DNA of 64,000 nt from Thermus oshimai DSM 12092 (GTDB lineage: Bacteria; Deinococcota; Deinococci; Deinococcales; Thermaceae), in assembly GCF_000373145.1 (NCBI RefSeq), contig NZ_KB890621.1, positions 1-64,000 of the forward strand. The letters run 5' to 3'. Both the position numbers and the translations under genes were made by a program. The notes below the pieces were generated by a model. It made no database searches, had not been told where the DNA came from, and worked only from the letters and a program-made list of their open reading frames with translations. Shown in pieces: positions 34,821 to 43,687 of this stretch (within the stretch, counting starts at the first letter, position 1; each line of letters opens with the position of its first letter).

Positions 34821-36288
34821 GGCGCTCCTCCCATAGCTTCCTCAAGGCCTCCTTCTGCACCTTGCCGGGTCCGGTCTTGGGAAGCTCCTCCAGGAAGAAG
34901 AGGTGCTTGGGGACCTTGTACCCCGCAAGGCGCCCCCTAAGGAAGGCCCTAAGGGCCTCCGGGTCCAGGGGGGCCTTCAGGACCACGAAGGCCGCCCCCA
35001 CCTCCCCCCAGCGGGGGTCGGGCACCCCGATGACCGCCGCCTCCTTCACCGCGGGGTGGTCGTAGAGGGCCCGCTCCACCTCCACCGGGTAGACGTTCTC
35101 CCCCCCGGAGATGAACATCTCCTTCTTCCGGCCGGCGATGTAGTACCGCCCCCCTTCGTCCCGGAAGGCCAGATCCCCGGTCTTCAGCCAAAGCCTTGCC
35201 CCGTCAAAGGCGAAGACCTTGGCGTTCTCCTCGGGACGGTTGTAGTAGCCCTTCATGACCACGCCCCCGGAAAGCCAAAGCTCCCCCGCCTCCCCCACGC
35301 CCGCCTCCCCCCCGTCCTCCCGCACGATCCGGGCCCAGAGGTGGGGCATGGGGCGGCCCACGCTCTCCGGATAGGCCTCCGCCTCCTCCAGTTCAAAGGT
35401 GAAGCAGTTCACCCCGCACTCCGTGAGGCCGTAGCCCTGCTTGAAGCGCACCCCCCGGGCCCGGAAGGCCTCCCGCACCGGGGCCGGGCAGGGGGCACCC
35501 CCGGAGATGGCGAAGCGCACGGAGGAGAGGTCGGTTTCGGCAAAGGCGGGGCTTTCCAGAAGCATGGCGAACATGGTGGGCACCAGGAAGAGGATCGTGG
35601 GCCGGTGGCGGCGCAAAAGCTCCAGGTACTCCTCGGGCTGGAAGCGCTCCTCGATGACCACCTCCCCCCCCAGGTAGAGGAGGGGGGTGGCCAGGGCGTT
35701 CAGGGCGGCGTGGAACATGGGGGTGGCCAGGATGTAGCGGTCCTCCCGGGAAAGCCCCCAGGCGAAGGCCGTCTCCAGGGCGTTCAGGAGGAGCTGGCGG
35801 TAGGGGATGAGGGCCCCCTTGGGCAGGCCCGTGGTCCCCCCGGTGAAGAGGAGCAGGGCGGGGTCCTCGAGGCCGGGCGCGTACCCTTCCGGGGGCTCCC
35901 CCTCCCCCTCCAGGAGGGCGGAGAGGGGCAGGGCCCGGGGGTCCAGGGCCTCCGCCGCCTCCCGGAAGCCCTCCCCGTAGAAGAGGACCCGGGGGGCGGC
36001 GTAGGCGTGGAGGGCCAGGAGTTCGGGGAGGCTTAGGCGGTGGTTGAAGGGGGCGAGGATGTGGCCGAGGAGGGGCGCGGCGAAGAGGAGGTCCAGGTAG
36101 GCGGGGTGGTTCCAGGAAAGGAGGCCCACCCGGTCCCCAGGGCCCACCCCCAGGGCCTTCAGGGTGGCCGCGGCGCGCCGGGCCCTTTCGTAGAGCTCCC
36201 CGTAGGTGAGCCAGCGGTCCCGGAAGAAGACCGCCCGCCGCTCGGGGTGGTAGGCCGCAAGCCGTTCCAGCCAGTTGGGGTTAAGCAT
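34807..36288 (-). CDS. Acyl-CoA synthetase (AMP-forming)
   Basis: The 493 residues are a complete ANL-family ligase that activates a carboxylic acid to its CoA thioester. LLFTGGTTGLPKGALIPY (P-loop, near residue 165), QGYGLTECGVNCF near 300, WLKTGDLAFRDEGGRYYIAGRKKEMFISGGENVYPVEVE near 370 and the C-terminal lysine in PKTGPGKVQKEAL are present. It overlaps the KASIII-like gene by 8 bases. The substrate is unknown; medium-chain or aromatic acids fit the operon. Confidence 0.92.
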   Translation of the reverse strand: MLNPNWLERLAAYHPERRAVFFRDRWLTYGELYERARRAAATLKALGVGPGDRVGLLSWNHPAYLDLLFAAPLLGHILAPFNHRLSLPELLALHAYAAPRVLFYGEGFREAAEALDPRALPLSALLEGEGEPPEGYAPGLEDPALLLFTGGTTGLPKGALIPYRQLLLNALETAFAWGLSREDRYILATPMFHAALNALATPLLYLGGEVVIEERFQPEEYLELLRRHRPTILFLVPTMFAMLLESPAFAETDLSSVRFAISGGAPCPAPVREAFRARGVRFKQGYGLTECGVNCFTFELEEAEAYPESVGRPMPHLWARIVREDGGEAGVGEAGELWLSGGVVMKGYYNRPEENAKVFAFDGARLWLKTGDLAFRDEGGRYYIAGRKKEMFISGGENVYPVEVERALYDHPAVKEAAVIGVPDPRWGEVGAAFVVLKAPLDPEALRAFLRGRLAGYKVPKHLFFLEELPKTGPGKVQKEALRKLWEERHGAA

Positions 36289-37288
36289 AGAGCCTCCCCT
36301 CGAGGCGGAGCACCGCCGCCCCGTAGAAGTAGCCCACGCCCGCCGCGGCCAGGGCCACCAGGCTCCCCTCCTTGAGAAGCCCCTCCTCCCAGGCCAGCTT
36401 CAGGGAGAGGAGGGGGTCCAGCTGGCCCAGGTGGCCGAAGCGCTCCAGGTAGACGGACTGCTCCGGCCTCAGGCCCAGCCCCTCCAAGACCGCCCGGTGG
36501 GCGGAGCGCTTCATGTGGAGGAGGGCCAGGTAGTCCAGGTCCGCCTCCCCGTACCCCGCCTCCTCCAACGCCTCCCGGATCACCCCGAGGAAGGTGGGGA
36601 TGGAGGTGGCGTCCAGCCGGGCCTTCATCCCCTCGGGGTCCTCCACCCGGAGGCGGTAGGCCTCGAGGGTCTCTGGGGTGAGGGGGAGGCGGGTCCCCCC
36701 CACGGGGACCTTCACGGCCAAGGCCAGCTCCGGGTCCATGCGGTGGGCGAGGCCCAGAAGCTTCAAGCCCGGGCCCTCCCGGGTGAGGAGGGCGGCGGCG
36801 CCCCCCGCGGCCAGGTCGTAGAGGAAGCGGGTGTGGGGGTCGGCGTAGTCCACCAGGTCCCCGTTGCGGTACCCCCCCGCCACCAGGATGGCCCCCACCG
36901 CCTTCCGGGTGGCGAAGAGGCCCCGGGCCACCTCCAGGGCCCCCAGGAAGGAGGCGCACTTCTGGTTGAGGTCCATCCCCTTCGCCCCCCAGGCCCCCAC
37001 CCGCCGGGCCAGGTAGGGGGCGGTGGCCCAGACGGGGTAGTCCTTGTGCTCCTCCACGATGGAGAGCACCCAATCCACCCCCCCACCCGAAAAGCCCGCG
37101 GCGGAAAGGGCCCTCTCGGCCGCCCAGGCGGCCATCTCCGCCGGGTGGTCCTGGGGGCCGGGAACGGCCTTCTCCAGGATCCCCAGCTTCTCCCGCACCA
37201 CCTCCGGGGGAAGCCCCGAGCGCCGGGCGATCTCCTCCGCCCCCATGCGACCTTCCGGCAGGTAGACCCCAAGGGCCCTAAGGTACAC
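36281..37288 (-). CDS. Ketoacyl synthase III-like condensing enzyme
   Basis: Thiolase-fold protein of 335 residues with nucleophile Cys111 (LNQKCASFLGALEVA), His258 (ALLHMKRSAH, matching the HQAN block of FabH) and the C-terminal AAAGVGYFYGAAVL. The Asn of the C-H-N triad is replaced: the block reads RFGHLGQLDPLL with His286. This, and the lack of fatty-acid genes nearby, speak against housekeeping FabH. First gene of the operon; GTG at 37288 follows GGAGGAAGGAGG. It may catalyse a Claisen or reverse-Claisen step on the operon's substrate. Confidence 0.8.
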   Translation of the reverse strand: MYLRALGVYLPEGRMGAEEIARRSGLPPEVVREKLGILEKAVPGPQDHPAEMAAWAAERALSAAGFSGGGVDWVLSIVEEHKDYPVWATAPYLARRVGAWGAKGMDLNQKCASFLGALEVARGLFATRKAVGAILVAGGYRNGDLVDYADPHTRFLYDLAAGGAAALLTREGPGLKLLGLAHRMDPELALAVKVPVGGTRLPLTPETLEAYRLRVEDPEGMKARLDATSIPTFLGVIREALEEAGYGEADLDYLALLHMKRSAHRAVLEGLGLRPEQSVYLERFGHLGQLDPLLSLKLAWEEGLLKEGSLVALAAAGVGYFYGAAVLRLEGRLYA

Positions 37289-37300
37289 CCCTTGCCCTCC

Positions 37301-37364
37301 TTCCTCCCCCAGGTTAGGGGCCGGGTGTTACAGCCCCGTTACACGGGCGGGGGCGGTTTAGACT
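37301..37364. promoter_or_regulatory. Divergent promoters with an 11-bp-spaced direct repeat
   Basis: GTTACA occurs at 37327-37332 and 37338-37343 (start-to-start 11 bp). On the minus strand the pair reads TGTAAC-n5-TGTAAC, then 10 bp and TAACCT (about 37311-37316), the -10 of the catabolic operon. On the plus strand TAGACT (37359-37364) lies 15 bp behind the second repeat and 6 bases before the regulator GTG, so that mRNA is leaderless. An 11-bp repeat just upstream of a -10 is the classical SARP binding layout. Confidence 0.6.
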
Positions 37365-37370
37365 GGGGGC

Positions 37371-39962
37371 GTGCCCTACCCGGTGCCCCCCTCGAGGCTC
37401 CTCCCCCCCCGCCTGGCCAAGGAGGTGCGGCGGGAACGCCTCCTCCGCCTCATGGCCCAGGCCTTTGAGGGAAGCCCCGGCCTGGCCCTGGCCGGGGGGG
37501 CGGGGTACGGGAAGACGGCCCTGGCCACGGAGTTCCCCGGGGTCTACCTGGCCCTCTCCGAGGAGGCCAAGGACCCCGCCCTCCTCCTCTGGCACCTCCT
37601 GGCCGCCTACCGGGCCCAGCGGGGGCTGGCCCTGGAAGGGGCGGAGGCCCTCCTGGAACAGGGGGCCTGGCCCCGGGCCCTGGAGGCCCTGATGGAGGCC
37701 CTGGGGGGGCTTGGCCCCCACCTCCTCCTCCTGGACGAGGCCCACCGGGGGGAAAGCCCGGCCACGATCCGCCTCCTCCAGGACCTCCTGCGCCTGCCCG
37801 GCCTGAAGATCCTGGTCCTCACCCGCCGCTCGGCCCCCTTCGCCTTCCTCCGGGTCATCGGGGAGCGGGAGCTGGCCTTTGACCCCGAGGAGGCCTGCCG
37901 CCTGGCCCAGGCCCTGGCCCCCGAGCTCCCCCCCTTTGAGGTGGAGCGGGCCCTGAGCCTGGTGCGGGGCTGGCCCTTGGGCCTCAGGGCCCTCCTCCTC
38001 GCCATGCGGAGGGGCCTGCGCCCGGAAAGGGCCGTGGTGAGCGGGGAGGGGCTTCTGGGCTACCTGGCCTACGGCCTGCCCGAGGCGGTGCTCCTGGAGG
38101 CGGCCCGGCTGGCCCTCCGGGGGGAGGTGGCGGAGGAGGAGGCGGAGGCCCTCCTCCCCTTCGCGGAGGACCTCCTCCTGGAAAGGCGGGAGGGGCGGCT
38201 CGCCTTCCACCCCCTGGTGCGCTCGGCCCTAAAAGGTCTCCTCCCCCCCGCCGAGGCCCGGGCCCTCCTGGACCGGGCGGCCCGGGAGGCCCTGGGGCGG
38301 GGCGAGGGGGTGCGGGCGGCGGAGCTCCTCCTGGAGGCGGGCCGCTACGGCCACGCCGCGGACCTCCTCTTGAAGGAGGGCCAGGGGTTTTTGGAACGGG
38401 GCCTGGCTCACACCGTCTTGAGGCTCCTGGAGGGCCTTCCGGAAGAGGTCCGGAAGCCCCGCCCCGGCCTCGGCCTCCTCCTGGCGGAGGCCCTGCGCCA
38501 GGCCGGGCGCTACGAGGAGGCGGAACGGGCCTACCGGGAGGCCCTGGAACGGGGGGAGGCGCGGGCCTACCTGGGCCTCGCCCGCCTCCACTTGGACACG
38601 GTGGAACCCGCCCTGGCCCGGCCCTACCTGGAGGAGGCCTTGAGGCGCTTCCCCGAGGAGGCTAGGCCTCTCCTCGCGGAAAACCTCCTCAACGAGGGCC
38701 GGGCCGAGGAGGCCCAGGCCTTGGGCCTCACGGGCCCCAGGGTCCTCCTCCGGCTCGGCCGGGTGGAGGAGGCCCTGGCCCTTCTCCGGGACCTCAAGGA
38801 CCCCGGCCTCCACCGCCCGCCCCAGAACCACCGGGAGGGAACCCTCCTCCGGGCCCTCCTGGAGTGCGTGGCCGGGGACGCGGAGGAGGGCCTGCGCTTG
38901 GCCGAAAGGGGCCGCTGGGAGGCCGAGGTCCTGGGAAGCCCCTTCGGGATCAGCCTGGCGGAGGCCCGGCAGGGCCACGCCCTCCTGGCCCTGGGCCGCC
39001 TTAGAGAAGCGGAGGCCGCCTACCGCACGGCCCTCCTCCTGGCCCAGGGGGGGCCCGCCCGGCTCCAGGTGGAGGCCCTGGGGGGGCTTGCCGCCTTGGG
39101 GGAGGAGGGGGCCTTCCCGGAGATGGTCCGCCTGGCCCGGGCCTCGGGGGACCTCTGGGTGGAGGCCTTCATGACCCTGGCGGTGGCCACGGCCCGGCTC
39201 AGAGGGGGGGAGGCCTGGCCCCTCCCCGCCCTCCCCGCCCCCGACCCCTTCCTGAGGAACCTGGCCCAGGCCTACCCCTTCCGGCAAGGGCTGGAGGACC
39301 TCCTCCTCCGCTACCCCTTCCTGGAACGCCCCACCCTCTTCGCCCCCCCCGTCCACCGGGTGCGCCAGGCCCTTTGGCGGCTCGGGCGCCTGGAGGTGGC
39401 CTATCACCCTGGGGTGCGGGTGGAGATCCGGGCCCTGGGGGGCCTCGAGGTGCGGGTGGAGGGCAGGCCCGTGCGCTTCGGGCGGGAGAAGGCCCGCCTC
39501 CTCCTCGCCCTCCTCCTGGAGAAGGACTGGGATAAGGAGGAGCTCCAGGAGGCCCTGGGGGTCTCCCCCGGGGAGTTCCGGGTGCTGTGGTGGGAGCTCC
39601 TCTCCCACCTGGAACCCGGCCGGCCCAAGGGGGCCCCGGGCTACTTCCTCCGCACCCACCCCTGGCGGCTCCACCGGGAGGCCCCCGAGCTCTACCTGGA
39701 CCTCCAGGACCCCGAGGCCCCCTGCGCCCTCCCCTACCGGGGCCTGGACCACCCCCTCCTGGACGAGTGGGCCCGGGCCCGGCTGGAGGAGCGGAGGCGG
39801 GCCCTCCTCCGAAGCCCCCGGGCCGAGGACTGGCTCCAGGCCCTGGCCCTGGACCCCTTGGACGAGGAGGCCTGGGAGAGGCTCCGCCTCACCCCTTGGG
39901 CAGAAGAGGCCAGGGCCCTCCGGAAGAGGGCCCTGGAGGAGCTAGGGGAAGAGGCATCCTGA
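37371..39962 (+). CDS. MalT-like STAND ATPase regulator with SARP-type C-terminus
   Basis: An 863-residue transcription factor. N-terminal PPRLAKEVRRERLLRLM and LALAGGAGYGKTALATEF (Walker A, about residues 38-49) with LLLLDEAHRG (Walker B, about 118) form a MalT/STAND-type NTPase. Residues 270-560 are TPR-like helical repeats (YEEAERAYREALERGEARAYLGLARLHL, and others). The end has VEIRALGGLEVRVEGRPVRFGREKARLLLALLLE near 685, an OmpR/SARP winged-helix start, followed by a BTAD-like helical tail. It probably senses a ligand and activates the divergent operon. Leaderless GTG start. Confidence 0.85.
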   Translation: MPYPVPPSRLLPPRLAKEVRRERLLRLMAQAFEGSPGLALAGGAGYGKTALATEFPGVYLALSEEAKDPALLLWHLLAAYRAQRGLALEGAEALLEQGAWPRALEALMEALGGLGPHLLLLDEAHRGESPATIRLLQDLLRLPGLKILVLTRRSAPFAFLRVIGERELAFDPEEACRLAQALAPELPPFEVERALSLVRGWPLGLRALLLAMRRGLRPERAVVSGEGLLGYLAYGLPEAVLLEAARLALRGEVAEEEAEALLPFAEDLLLERREGRLAFHPLVRSALKGLLPPAEARALLDRAAREALGRGEGVRAAELLLEAGRYGHAADLLLKEGQGFLERGLAHTVLRLLEGLPEEVRKPRPGLGLLLAEALRQAGRYEEAERAYREALERGEARAYLGLARLHLDTVEPALARPYLEEALRRFPEEARPLLAENLLNEGRAEEAQALGLTGPRVLLRLGRVEEALALLRDLKDPGLHRPPQNHREGTLLRALLECVAGDAEEGLRLAERGRWEAEVLGSPFGISLAEARQGHALLALGRLREAEAAYRTALLLAQGGPARLQVEALGGLAALGEEGAFPEMVRLARASGDLWVEAFMTLAVATARLRGGEAWPLPALPAPDPFLRNLAQAYPFRQGLEDLLLRYPFLERPTLFAPPVHRVRQALWRLGRLEVAYHPGVRVEIRALGGLEVRVEGRPVRFGREKARLLLALLLEKDWDKEELQEALGVSPGEFRVLWWELLSHLEPGRPKGAPGYFLRTHPWRLHREAPELYLDLQDPEAPCALPYRGLDHPLLDEWARARLEERRRALLRSPRAEDWLQALALDPLDEEAWERLRLTPWAEEARALRKRALEELGEEAS

Positions 39963-40083
39963 GACCCCCCGGGCCCTGTGAAGGTACAGCTTTGGCCAAG
40001 CCCAGCTCCACAGGAGAACATCGGATGAACCCCCCATTTGGGGGATAGACTCCCAACAGTACCAACGATTACCATTGAAGCAG

Positions 40084-40521
40084 ATGAGGTCCAAGGGGTT
40101 CACGCTAATAGAACTCCTGGTGACCCTAGGCGTTTTGGGAATCGCCTTCAGTATCGCCGCCCTCAACCTTCGTCCCTTTTCCAACCCTCTCCAGGACGCC
40201 TGGGTCCACACGGAGGGCTACCTTAAGCTGGTGCGGGCCAAGGCCATGTCCACCACCTCCGCCTACCGGGTACGCCAGGTGGGGAACCGGCTTTTGGCAG
40301 AGTACGCACCCCGGTGCACGAGCACGAGCTTCACCGAGGACACCAGCCTGGAGCTGGAGCTCCCCCCGGGGGTTACCCTATCCACGGGAAATGGGCAATC
40401 CGTGGAGCTCTGCTTCTCCAGCCGGGGGTACAGCGACCGAAACCTGGTCTTGGTGTTCCGGAAAGAGGCCCAAGAGCGTCGCCTAGAGGTGCTCCTGGGC
40501 GGGGGGGTGAGGCGGTTATGA
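40084..40521 (+). CDS. Minor prepilin, GspH/PilA1-like
   Basis: The 145-residue protein begins MRSKGFTLIELLVTLGVLGIAFSIAAL: a class III signal cleaved between Gly and Phe by prepilin peptidase, with Glu at +5. The ATG at 40084 is preferred over a TTG at 40075 because it gives the short basic leader. First gene of a four-gene pilin operon. A candidate promoter lies upstream (TGAAC at 40026-40030, TAGACT at 40046-40051), with a small CCCCC/GGGGG hairpin inside its spacer. The order matches the pilA1-pilA2-pilA3-comZ cluster known in Thermus thermophilus, needed for piliation and DNA uptake. Confidence 0.88.
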   Translation: MRSKGFTLIELLVTLGVLGIAFSIAALNLRPFSNPLQDAWVHTEGYLKLVRAKAMSTTSAYRVRQVGNRLLAEYAPRCTSTSFTEDTSLELELPPGVTLSTGNGQSVELCFSSRGYSDRNLVLVFRKEAQERRLEVLLGGGVRRL

Positions 40522-40898
40522 GGCACGGCGGTTCCCAGGGGCTTTCCATTGTGGAGGTGGTGGTGGCCCTCGCCGTCTTGGGCATCGCCCTGGCCTTTAT
40601 CGTCCCCTCCTTCGTGGGGCACCTCCAGACCAATACGGCTTCTGAGGTCCGCTCCCAAGCGGTCTTCCTAGCCCAGCGGGAGTTTGAAAGCCTAAGGCTC
40701 CAGGACCCTTCCACCCTGCCCACCTCGGGGAGTACGGAACGGCAAGAGGGGTACGGGGGGCGCACCTTCACCCTACGCCGCACCTACTGCGCCCAGGCCT
40801 CCTTGTGCGGCCCCGGAAGCCGGCACATCCGGGTGGAAGTGGTCTGGAACGGGAGGACGGTCTATGCCGCAGAAACGGTCTACACTAGCCTCCGCTAA
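40518..40898 (+). CDS. Minor prepilin, GspI/PilA2-like
   Basis: A 126-residue pilin-like protein starting MRHGGSQGLSIVEVVVALAVLGIALAFIVPSF; cleavage after QG leaves Leu +1 and Glu +5. AVFLAQREFESLRLQ after the N-terminal helix is a GspI/PilV-like feature, and two Cys (YCAQASLCG) can form a disulfide. It starts on the ATGA overlap with the previous gene. Confidence 0.88.
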   Translation: MRHGGSQGLSIVEVVVALAVLGIALAFIVPSFVGHLQTNTASEVRSQAVFLAQREFESLRLQDPSTLPTSGSTERQEGYGGRTFTLRRTYCAQASLCGPGSRHIRVEVVWNGRTVYAAETVYTSLR

Positions 40899-41754
40899 GG
40901 GGCTCACCCTGATAGAGCTCCTGGTGGCTCTGGGCATCGGGGCCCTGATCCTGGCCCTTTCCCTGGGCCTGGTCCTTTCCAACCGCCAGCTCTACACCCT
41001 GGACCAGACCCGAACCGCCCTGAACCAGAACCTACGGGCGGCTCTGGACCTCCTGGGAGCCGACATCCGCCAAGCGGGGGAAAGGACACCCATGGACTTT
41101 CCTGCCGTCCAGGTGTCTAGTGGGAACACCTTGGTCCTCCGCAGGAACCTGCTGGACGCGGTTTTAACGCTCTGCGACCGAAACGGCCTACAGGCCGGGA
41201 GCAGCCAAGACGTGCTCTTTGTGGCCCGAAGGGACCACAGCCCTCCGCCCCAATGCCTCCCCCAGGACGGGGACGGAAACGGGTGGGACGACCGCCTGGA
41301 GGCCTTCGCTCGTTACCGCCAGGAAAACGGAGGGGAGGTAACCTTCTACCTCTATGACCCCACCACGGGAAGAGGGGAGTTCTTCCCCTACGACGCCGAG
41401 GACCAATCCCGTTTCCACATCCACCGCGCCCGGGGACGGTGGACCAACGACTACCCCGGGAACGGCACCAGCCGGATCTACGCCCTAGAGGAACGCCGGT
41501 ATGTGCTCCAAGACGGCCTGCTTCACCTCATCCTGAACGGGAATGCGGCCGCACCCTTGCGCTTAGTGGATCGGGTGACGGGCTTTAGGGTGGCGGTGCG
41601 CACCCAGGACGGCAGAACTCACACGGATTTCGGTAGCCGGGGCCAGCGGTGGACGGATGTGGCCGCAATCCTGGTGGAGGTCACGGTGCAGGAAGGGGGG
41701 CGAAGCCGCACCCTCAGCGGGGAGTACTTTCCCCGCAATGTTCTCTCGCAGTAG
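40864..41754 (+). CDS. Minor prepilin, GspJ/PilW-like (PilA3)
   Basis: A 296-residue protein with an extended leader, MPQKRSTLASAKG, then LTLIELLVALGIGALILALSLG (Glu +5). LNQNLRAALDLLGADIRQAG is the PilW/GspJ block, and a large extracellular domain follows with two Cys and an Asp-rich loop (PQDGDGNGWDD) that looks like a calcium site. It overlaps the preceding gene by 35 bases and is followed by the ComZ-like gene after 9 bases. Confidence 0.88.
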   Translation: MPQKRSTLASAKGLTLIELLVALGIGALILALSLGLVLSNRQLYTLDQTRTALNQNLRAALDLLGADIRQAGERTPMDFPAVQVSSGNTLVLRRNLLDAVLTLCDRNGLQAGSSQDVLFVARRDHSPPPQCLPQDGDGNGWDDRLEAFARYRQENGGEVTFYLYDPTTGRGEFFPYDAEDQSRFHIHRARGRWTNDYPGNGTSRIYALEERRYVLQDGLLHLILNGNAAAPLRLVDRVTGFRVAVRTQDGRTHTDFGSRGQRWTDVAAILVEVTVQEGGRSRTLSGEYFPRNVLSQ

Positions 41755-41763
41755 GAGGCAAAC

Positions 41764-43659
41764 ATGAAGGGAAAAGGGTTTGCCCTAGTCACCGCGCTGA
41801 TCCTCCTCACGGTGCTTATGGCCCTCCTCACCGCGTACTTCACCCTCACCCGCATAGAGCTCAGCACCACAAGCGCCTCGGCTGCGCAAACCGCGGGCTT
41901 TTATGCCGCGGAGGCCGGGCTCAACCTCCGGGCGGAGGAAGTCCGGCAAAAGTTTTTAGGTTACAACCGCCCCTCGGGCACCCCCCCAAGCCCCACGAAC
42001 CCCTGCCAGGGGAGCAACCAGGGGGGTGGGGACTTCCGCTGCCAGGCCTACACCCTTTCCGGCCGCCGGGTGATGACCTACGTGGTGGAAGATCCCAACA
42101 ACCCCCAGGTGATCCGGATTCCGCCGGGAGAGCTTTACCAGAACCTGAACGCCCAGGAGTACCGCTATAGCGTCTTCTCCGTAGCGGAGGGACGGGACGG
42201 GAGGCCGGAGGCCATCCTGGAGATGCGCTTCAAGAGCCGGGTGGTGCCCCTCTTCCAGTTTGCCGTCTTTTACCAGCAGGACCTGGAGTTCAACCGCACC
42301 GCCCCCATGACCCTCGAGGGCCCGGTGCACACCAACAGCGACCTTTACTTGGACGCAGGGGGTGGCTCCACTCTGACCATCCGAGGCCAGGTAACCGCCG
42401 CAGGAAGGATTTACCGGGGGAACAAGTCCTCCCGGGGGAGTACGGGCACCGTCCGGGTCCACGATGGGAACCAGGACCGGGAGGTAAGCAACACCGACAG
42501 CCTGCGGGCTCTGTCTCCATCGGAAATCCGGAACTGGAACGGATGGATGCAGGCCGGAGTGGATCCACCCACCATCCCCACCCCCGACACCTTCAACCCC
42601 CCCTGGCGAGGCCGGGCAGGGGAGTACTGGAACAAGGCGGACCTGAGGGTGGCCTTGGACCTCACGGGCACCACACCCACCATAAGGGTCTACAACCCTG
42701 ACGGAAGCCTGGCCCTGGCCGACAGCCTGCTGGCCTCCGCTTGCCCTAGCGCCTTCGGCTACAGCAACAGCTTCTACAACAACCGGGAGCGCCGGACCAT
42801 CTCCATGTTAGAGGTGGACGTTCAGAGGATGCTGGACTGCATCCACATCCTCAGGACTGTTCACGGTGCCCTTTCCTTCGGCTTAGACGACACCACCGAC
42901 GGGGGCCTGGTGGTCCACCTTTCCGTCAGGGGGCCGGATAGCGACCGGACCAATGGCTACGGGGTGCGCCTTAGAAACGGGCGCGAGCTCCGATCCGCCA
43001 TCTCTGGGGCCCCTGCCATTCAAGGCCTTACCCTGGTCACGGACCAAGCCCTCTACATCCAGGGGGACTTCAACGCCGTGAACTGGAGGCCGGCGGCCCT
43101 CATGGGCGACTCCATGAACTTGCTCTCCAACAACTGGGCGAACGGGGAGGCCTACCCTACCCCTCGGCCCGCGGGCTGCCCCGCCACCATAAGCGGGGAT
43201 ACCAAGAGCCGGCCTGAGTGCCGTCTGAGGGGCCAGAATCTCCCCGGTGGGGATAACGGCACGGACACCTCTCGGTGGCTTCCCCAAGCCACCACTACCA
43301 CGGTGAACGCCGCGGTGCTCAGCGGAGCTTCCGTGACCCCCACCCAAGGTGGGCAGGAGGGTGGAGGCGTGCACAACATCTTCCGCTTTCACGAGCACTG
43401 GGGAAGCAACACCACCCAGTGCTGCGGAGGTAGCGTACGCTACACGCAAGCCACGTTTAACTTCACGGGTTCCATCGTAAGCCTGGGAGAGCCCCGAAAC
43501 GTCAACGGCCCCTTCTTCCTCGGCCCCCCGTGGTACCAGCCCCCCATCCGCAATTGGTCCTTTGACACCCGCTTCAACCACTACCAAAACCTGCCGCCCC
43601 TGTCCCCCCGCTTCGTCTACCTAAAACAGGAACTCTTCGTGCGGCAGTTTGAGCGCTAG
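41764..43659 (+). CDS. ComZ-like large pilin-associated competence protein
   Basis: The 631 residues start MKGKGFALVTALILLTVLMALLTAYFTLTRIE, a prepilin-like leader cleaved after KG, but the +5 residue is Thr, not Glu. Loss of Glu5 is typical of GspK-type tip subunits. YAAEAGLNLRAEEVR follows the helix as in PilX/ComZ, then a long, Gly/Asn-rich, beta-rich domain with eight or so Cys, including NTTQCCGG near residue 555. With the three preceding minor pilins it should form a GspHIJK-like tip complex on the DNA-uptake pilus. The identity with T. thermophilus ComZ is inferred from order and N-terminus. Confidence 0.8.
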   Translation: MKGKGFALVTALILLTVLMALLTAYFTLTRIELSTTSASAAQTAGFYAAEAGLNLRAEEVRQKFLGYNRPSGTPPSPTNPCQGSNQGGGDFRCQAYTLSGRRVMTYVVEDPNNPQVIRIPPGELYQNLNAQEYRYSVFSVAEGRDGRPEAILEMRFKSRVVPLFQFAVFYQQDLEFNRTAPMTLEGPVHTNSDLYLDAGGGSTLTIRGQVTAAGRIYRGNKSSRGSTGTVRVHDGNQDREVSNTDSLRALSPSEIRNWNGWMQAGVDPPTIPTPDTFNPPWRGRAGEYWNKADLRVALDLTGTTPTIRVYNPDGSLALADSLLASACPSAFGYSNSFYNNRERRTISMLEVDVQRMLDCIHILRTVHGALSFGLDDTTDGGLVVHLSVRGPDSDRTNGYGVRLRNGRELRSAISGAPAIQGLTLVTDQALYIQGDFNAVNWRPAALMGDSMNLLSNNWANGEAYPTPRPAGCPATISGDTKSRPECRLRGQNLPGGDNGTDTSRWLPQATTTTVNAAVLSGASVTPTQGGQEGGGVHNIFRFHEHWGSNTTQCCGGSVRYTQATFNFTGSIVSLGEPRNVNGPFFLGPPWYQPPIRNWSFDTRFNHYQNLPPLSPRFVYLKQELFVRQFER

Positions 43660-43687
43660 GAGCGGGACCGAAGGCGCTCCTTTCTTT
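43659..43687 (+). terminator. Terminator of the pilin operon
   Basis: GGAGCG (43659-43664) pairs with CGCTCC (43675-43680), directly followed by TTTCTTT. The stem begins at the last base of the ComZ stop codon. Confidence 0.7.
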
